Shown here in pieces: positions 59,394-64,000 of a stretch of DNA of 64,000 nt (its first letter is position 1; every line of letters starts with the position of its first letter). Origin of the DNA: Acanthaster planci (Eukaryota > Echinodermata > Asteroidea > Valvatida > Acanthasteridae); assembly GCF_001949145.1 (NCBI RefSeq), contig NW_019091662.1:73177-137176 (forward strand), written 5' to 3'. The position numbers were made by a program, and so were the translations under genes. The notes under the pieces are model-generated. The model saw only the letters and a program-made list of their open reading frames with translations, searched no databases and was not told the DNA's origin.

Positions 59394-59967
59394 ACCCACC
59401 GATCTGCCTGGAGCATGATCAGTTAATTTTTTTTTCTTATTTATTTAACGGACTGTGGATTTGACTTTTACATCTAGTGCATGGATTTCAACAAGTCTAC
59501 AATCGTGGTTTGGGCATCTTATACAGTTTATTGCAGAGCCAAACCCTGTTTGTTTGATATCTCGACAATTTTTATTCATCCTTACTGGACCGGAGTGCTT
59601 TATAGAATCACACATTGCACCGTTACAAAATTTGTAGTTGCACTTATGTCCAGGCTAGTGCAGGCAGCCGGTTTGTCCTTTTTAGTGAAAGCCCAGGACT
59701 GTCTTTGAGTTTGTACATTTGAGCAAAGGGAAGAGTGAAGAATCTATGCAAAGTGTTAAATTTATCATCTTGACGCACACAAACAAAGTATGTAGGCACT
59801 GTTGCATGTTGTGGAGTGAACAAATTTCTTGAACAAACACCGCAAAGTTAGTTAAAGTACAGCATTTAAAAGAGGGTAATGAGCACATACTGAATAGTTC
59901 ATAAAAGAAACACTTATTGTATTTTTGTATTTATACAAATCAATAAATTATATTTATTTCCCATTGT
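59394..59967 (+). other. Proximal 3' UTR of the RhoGAP gene
   Basis: AT-rich sequence after the TGA, with T-rich runs and no conserved reading frame. The first good polyadenylation signal is AATAAA at 59942-59947, implying a 3' UTR of about 570 nt. A longer form could use the signal at 60549. Confidence 0.6.
59942..59947 (+). terminator. Polyadenylation signal AATAAA
   Basis: Canonical hexamer about 550 nt after the stop codon, followed by T-rich sequence (TTATATTTATTTCCC). This is the first canonical hexamer I found downstream of the stop. Confidence 0.55.
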
Positions 59968-60548
59968 AACGATTGCCATCTTATGATGTATCTAGAAGCA
60001 GAATTATTTATCAATGCCTTAACAAAACTTTGTGTATTTTTAAATGATACACTTGCCATGTTGGCACGCGTAATATAAGGTGGAGCATCCTAAAATACAT
60101 TGCAGTCTTGTATAGCCAGGAGTGATTACTTTTTTCCCCACTACTAAGGCCTGCCTGAACGTGGGAGAATGAACTAAATTTTTTGTTCCCTTAACTATCT
60201 ACAGACCAAGTTTTGTGGCCGGGGTGATTCCCAACTGTTTCTTTTTTGGGGGGTTAGTATTGTGAATAGGCAGTATTCCAGGTACCAGTGTGCTTAGCGC
60301 TCAAAGCCATTATCTAGAGGTGCATTCAGTTGTGCATTGCATACACCAGCATTGGTGATCCTTGTACTCCTCCATTGTTGAAACTACGTATGTGGGAATG
60401 TGTTGCACTCACTAAACTCACCCTGGGTTACTTCAAACATGCTTTGTTAAATAAGAAACATGTTTAAAAACTTTGTAGGGAGTTCCACCGTTGGTGAAAG
60501 TTGCAACTTATATACAGAATTTAGAAGAGAAAGTAGAAGTACTTGCAA

Positions 60549-60554
60549 AATAAA
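60549..60554 (+). terminator. Alternative distal polyadenylation signal AATAAA
   Basis: Second canonical AATAAA (GCAAAATAAAGTAAG) about 600 nt beyond the first; could give a 3' UTR of about 1.2 kb. Confidence 0.3.
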
Positions 60555-61272
60555 GTAAGCCATAGATGTGGGTTATACATGTTACAGTGACCTGAATACT
60601 TGAGGTTTCAGCAAATATTAGACCAAATGTATTGGCATTTTTCTCGAATTACAGTGTCTGATAATTTTAGATGGCACCTATCTGGGCAAGTGCGAGCAAC
60701 AACAATCTTTTGTCTAGTACCCTGAATATATTTTGTCCACACATGTAGGTTACCAGAGAAATCAACAGTAAATAAATGGTTTAAAAATGAGATTGAACAT
60801 TGTAGTTCAGCGGCTGTCACTCAAATTGCTAGCATTGAACTAGATATCAAAAAAATGAGGTATCAAACAGATGTGGAAACAAAGCCTCACTGTTGCTTTG
60901 TTGACTTTTGGCTCCTGTTTGGTCATTGTAGTGATTTGGAACATAACAGCCTGGGATTATAAAACAGTCAAGACAGACTCAGTTTCATGCACTTCAAAAA
61001 GTATTGCGTGCAAATGGCTGATGATTGCGCAGGAAGACATTACTCTCGACTGCTCAGAGGCGAATCTTTGACGTGACCACTACTCTCGTCTGTCCACAAA
61101 TGGGTTTTCTGTTTTTCCATAAAACTATTTTACACTCTACCTCATGAAGTCTTAGATCAGAAGTTGTTTCAGTGCTTGAAACCTGCTGAAAAAGCCACAC
61201 AACAATTGCAATAACAGTGGCTGTTTATAAAGTGTGGACACTCAAGACACAGCTTCGTTACCAGCCCTGCTC

Positions 61273-62034
61273 ACCAACCTGCAAAAAGTGGATTCATCTG
61301 CCGGTTTTAGGGGTTTCAAAGTCATTTTTGAGCCACGAAAGACTGGAACATATTTCAGAATACACTGGAAGGCAAAAGAAACTTGCCACTTCTGTCAAAG
61401 GCCACACATAAAAATTCACTCCATAGATATAAACAATTTTTGTACACAGGTATGCTGCAAATACCCCTTACTAATCACATGCCCAAAAGCAAGTGATTAT
61501 CTTTTAATATAACAAAGAAGAAATTGACATACACAGCAACTTGGTTACTGAATCAAAAGTCACACACAAAAGCACTCCCCACCAAGCAAAAATGACCCAT
61601 GAGCGGGCAATATCTTAAACAACCAGTGACAAAGTGAACACCTGTTTTGTCAAAGTGATGTGCATGAGTGGTTTCTGTATAGGGATGCCATCCTTACTGA
61701 CTAGGCATACACATTATTGAAACTAATGATTGTGACTTCTTTATTTTGTCCTGTGACATTGATTTCTGCGTAAAACTTACAGCTCATTCTGTTACATTCT
61801 GTGACTTTTGATTCAGTAACCAAGTTGCTGTACATGTCAATTTCTTCTTTGTTATAAACATATTGCTTTTGGACAAAGGGGTATTGCTGCATACCTGTAT
61901 ACAAAAATTGCTTATTTCTATGGAGTGAATTTTTATGTGTGGCCTTAAACAGAAGTGGCAAGTTTCTTTTGCTGTCTAGTTTAGTTTGAATGTTTAACAA
62001 GATGTCCTGAAATCCACTTTTAAGTAGGTGTCTA
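61273..62034. repeat. Large inverted repeat in the intergenic region
   Basis: Arm 1 (61273-61565) and arm 2 (about 61797-62034) are reverse complements over long blocks, for example AAAGAAACTTGCCACTTCTG, CACATAAAAATTCACTCCAT, and TTGGTTACTGAATCAAAAGT. Spacer about 230 bp. The minus-strand open frame of 139 codons in this area is a by-product of arm 2, not a gene. Confidence 0.7.
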
Positions 62035-63379
62035 CTTTCCCTTTCACCTGCTCTCTGGCTATTATATGTTTTATCATTGGACAGTATCATCCTACATGTA
62101 GCTGCTATATGTGTTAACACTTATTTATAATTACTAGTACCAGTGCTGTTTAATATTGTACGCATCTATCCGAAAAACTGCTGAACTGTCTCTTTATGCG
62201 GGCACTTTTTTCCAACCGAAAAATTTATTACAACTCACTTGTGATTTGCTGTGTGCTGTGTACCAAGTCTTCACTTTTGTACAAATTAAGGGGCCATGAG
62301 GCTCTGAATTTTTTTATGAAAACATTAATCTTCACTGTTTTTGGTGAATTTCATGTTGTGAATGCTTTCCAGTTGTGACTTGTTTTCACTAACAAAAAGT
62401 GATGATTTAGGAACCCTAAGACAAACTTTCTTTAGAGGGTAGGTTAATCAACCTTGCCCTTCTTCATTCTGAAAAAAAGATGAAAAATAAAATTATAGAG
62501 CTGCAAAGCAAAACATAGTGCTGAGAAAATTAAATTGCTTGAGTATCTAATCGTCAGGCAGAGTACCAGTCAGTTGCCATATACATTACATTATAAAACC
62601 CAGGCTACGGGCTAACTTGTCATGTGAACGATATTGCTTTCAACTGGTCCCCTGCTGTTTTTCACTGAAGGTAAATTTGCTAACCAGATACTTCAGTTCA
62701 CCAACTCCAAATTTTGACATTGGCAGGGGTGGTTTAGGCGCGAAAAAATTTCATAGGCTGGTCAGTACCATTTATGTAACCTGCTGTTTTGATCGATACA
62801 ATAATTGCTCATTTCTAATATCCATGACTTGCTCTCTAGTTCAAACCTCTATGTTTTTAGCCTACCATGGGTTAATATTGTATTGAACAAATATGTAGTG
62901 TGTACGGACACATTTACCATTATTTATGTAAAAAAAAATTCATAGAAATATATTGTGAAATAGATGATAACAATAATACAATATTAATTATTCATTTAAA
63001 TAAAACTAATATTAAGAGATGTAATATGTCCAAAAATAATCATTTCTGAGATGGTGGGTTTTTTGTTTTGTTTTTAAGCCACTGAATGCGTTTTCAGTTT
63101 TGTAGCAAGCTGTGTGAACTCAGTCTGACCTTTCTGTTGTGTAGGACTTTCTTACCCGCCAATTTAAGAAACAAACAGTATTTTTCCTGCCACACTCAGT
63201 GAGATGTTTATGGGGGGGGTGGTGGTTTGGGGAAATTTGGATTCATGAAATTGTCTACCAGCTGTTCCGCTGTTCCATCATGTATCCACTGAGCTGGGCA
63301 AATGAAAAGCTGAGGCTTTTTTAGGTCTTTGATCATTCCCAATTTATTGCCTCTTTAGTTGAGTAAGTTACAATTCATC

Positions 63380-63533
63380 TGTTCACTGAGGCACACAGTC
63401 GCCCCGCACCCCATCCCCAGCTCCGTGAAACCGCACCCATATAATACCTGCACCTGAAGCCCAGCTGGCAACTGAGGGCGCTATGCCAACTTCTTGACTT
63501 TCCAACATTAAAAAAATTACAGATTTCAGAAAG
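63380..63533 (+). promoter_or_regulatory. Possible promoter / 5' UTR of the downstream gene
   Basis: Locally C-rich DNA (CGCCCCGCACCCCATCCCC; GAGGGCGCTATG) directly upstream of a candidate first exon. CATATAAT at 63438 is TATA-like but about 100 bp from the ATG. Assignment by position and composition only. Confidence 0.3.
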
Positions 63534-63541
63534 ATGGAAAA

Positions 63542-63637
63542 ATGGCGGGTGGCACAAGTTGTTTTCCCTGCCTGGCGCCCACAAAGAAGGCCGTTTCCCC
63601 GTCTTTTAACATCGTTCATCGGTTGCATATGAGACAG
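63542..63637 (+). CDS. First coding exon of an unidentified downstream gene
   Basis: AAAATGGCGGG is a strong start context. The frame reads MAGGTSCFPCLAPTKKAVSP then SFNIVHRLHMRQ, 32 codons ending in phase 0 at CAG|GTAAGG. GC is clearly higher than the flanks, and 63390-63480 upstream is C-rich like a promoter. Cysteines near the N-terminus could be lipid-modified, but I recognise no family. An upstream ATG at 63534 (GAAAGATGG) opens a different frame that stops at 63630-63632, so it would act as an overlapping upstream ORF. The gene continues beyond 64000. Confidence 0.55.
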
Positions 63638-64000
63638 GTAAGGACTTTTTTTCTCTCAGGATACGTTTCACAGATTTTTTAGCTAAATGTTAATTTCTGC
63701 AGAAGTTTATGTCCAACAGTTGGATGGGCGCCCGGGCACGTCTGGTTAGCTGGTTCCGGGCTAGCGCTGGAATGTTGTCCATGATGTTGTCGCTCGGCAG
63801 TGTACTAGGGCCTATTTTAGCATTACTATTACACTCTGTCATGAAAGCAAAACAGTGCAACTATGTTTATTGAAGCTGATGAGAGTGACGTTGCACAGAT
63901 ATGAAGGGACAGAAGGATCTGCACACTACCAGTACTGCCATTGTGCCAAATGTTTTCTGAATTCTTCGAGTGCAAAGTTAATTTTCGCTTTCCTTCTGTC

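Larger units (their letters stand above)
59968..63379. other. Intergenic region between the RhoGAP gene and the next gene
   Basis: AT-rich DNA with a distal poly(A) signal at 60549, the large inverted repeat at 61273-62034 and several short AATAAA-like motifs (62485, 62998). No gene, tRNA or other RNA gene recognised. Confidence 0.65.

Noticed and set aside
61701-62120. 139-codon minus-strand open frame
   Set aside because: Mostly arm 2 of the large inverted repeat; the same DNA in arm 1 does not keep the frame.
1-64000. tRNA, rRNA, CRISPR or bacterial-type features
   Set aside because: No B-box-like GGTTCGAATCC, no rRNA blocks and no spaced identical repeats were seen; the DNA is animal nuclear.

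Overview
The window is animal nuclear DNA. It has compact exons with GT/AG junctions, very large AT-rich introns, and many short palindromic and foldback repeats. I read one nearly complete gene on the + strand: a homologue of the vertebrate ARHGAP29 / ARHGAP45 (HMHA1) / GMIP family of F-BAR, C1 and RhoGAP proteins. The species cannot be fixed from sequence alone. A single family member with very long introns full of TACATGTA and TACCGGTA palindromes suggests a marine invertebrate, most plausibly a non-vertebrate deuterostome such as an echinoderm, hemichordate or amphioxus. That is inference.

Layout. 1-2477 is upstream DNA with two related foldback elements, a CpG-richer patch at about 1236-1560 (possible promoter) and, at the left edge on the minus strand, a possible fragment of a kinase glycine-rich loop. 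The RhoGAP gene runs from about 2478 to 59.96 kb. I traced 25 coding exons whose phases all agree, giving about 1244 residues: a phase-0 first exon at 2544-2696, a conserved core beginning at exon 2 (32096), and a stop codon at 59391-59393. Three other candidate first exons (20303, 27447, 30588) lie inside the 29 kb first intron. Each begins with ATG, ends in phase 0 at a good donor, and could splice to the same exon 2, which suggests four promoters and four N-termini. Introns 1 and 2 (29.4 and 11.7 kb) make up most of the left two thirds. They carry tandem duplications, foldback elements, a terminal-inverted-repeat element of about 730 bp, and hundreds of TACATGTA or TACCGGTA motifs. From about 46.1 kb onward the gene is exon-dense and these palindromes nearly disappear.

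Protein logic. Exons 2-6 encode the N-terminal family region, exons 7-15 the F-BAR membrane-bending coiled coil, exons 16-17 a Ser-rich linker with a conserved SGTMSS-like patch, exon 18 the C1 zinc finger and the start of the GAP fold, exons 19-22 the rest of RhoGAP including the GIYR arginine finger (R842), and exons 23-25 a disordered tail ending in PQFV, the PDZ ligand known from ARHGAP29. Two related TTAA-flanked elements lie in opposite orientation in the introns around exons 21 and 22 and could pair in the pre-mRNA.

Beyond the gene lie a 3' UTR with AATAAA at 59942, about 3 kb of intergenic DNA containing a large inverted repeat, and at 63542-63637 what looks like the first coding exon of a second + strand gene running off the window. 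I found no convincing tRNA, rRNA, CRISPR array or autonomous transposon gene.
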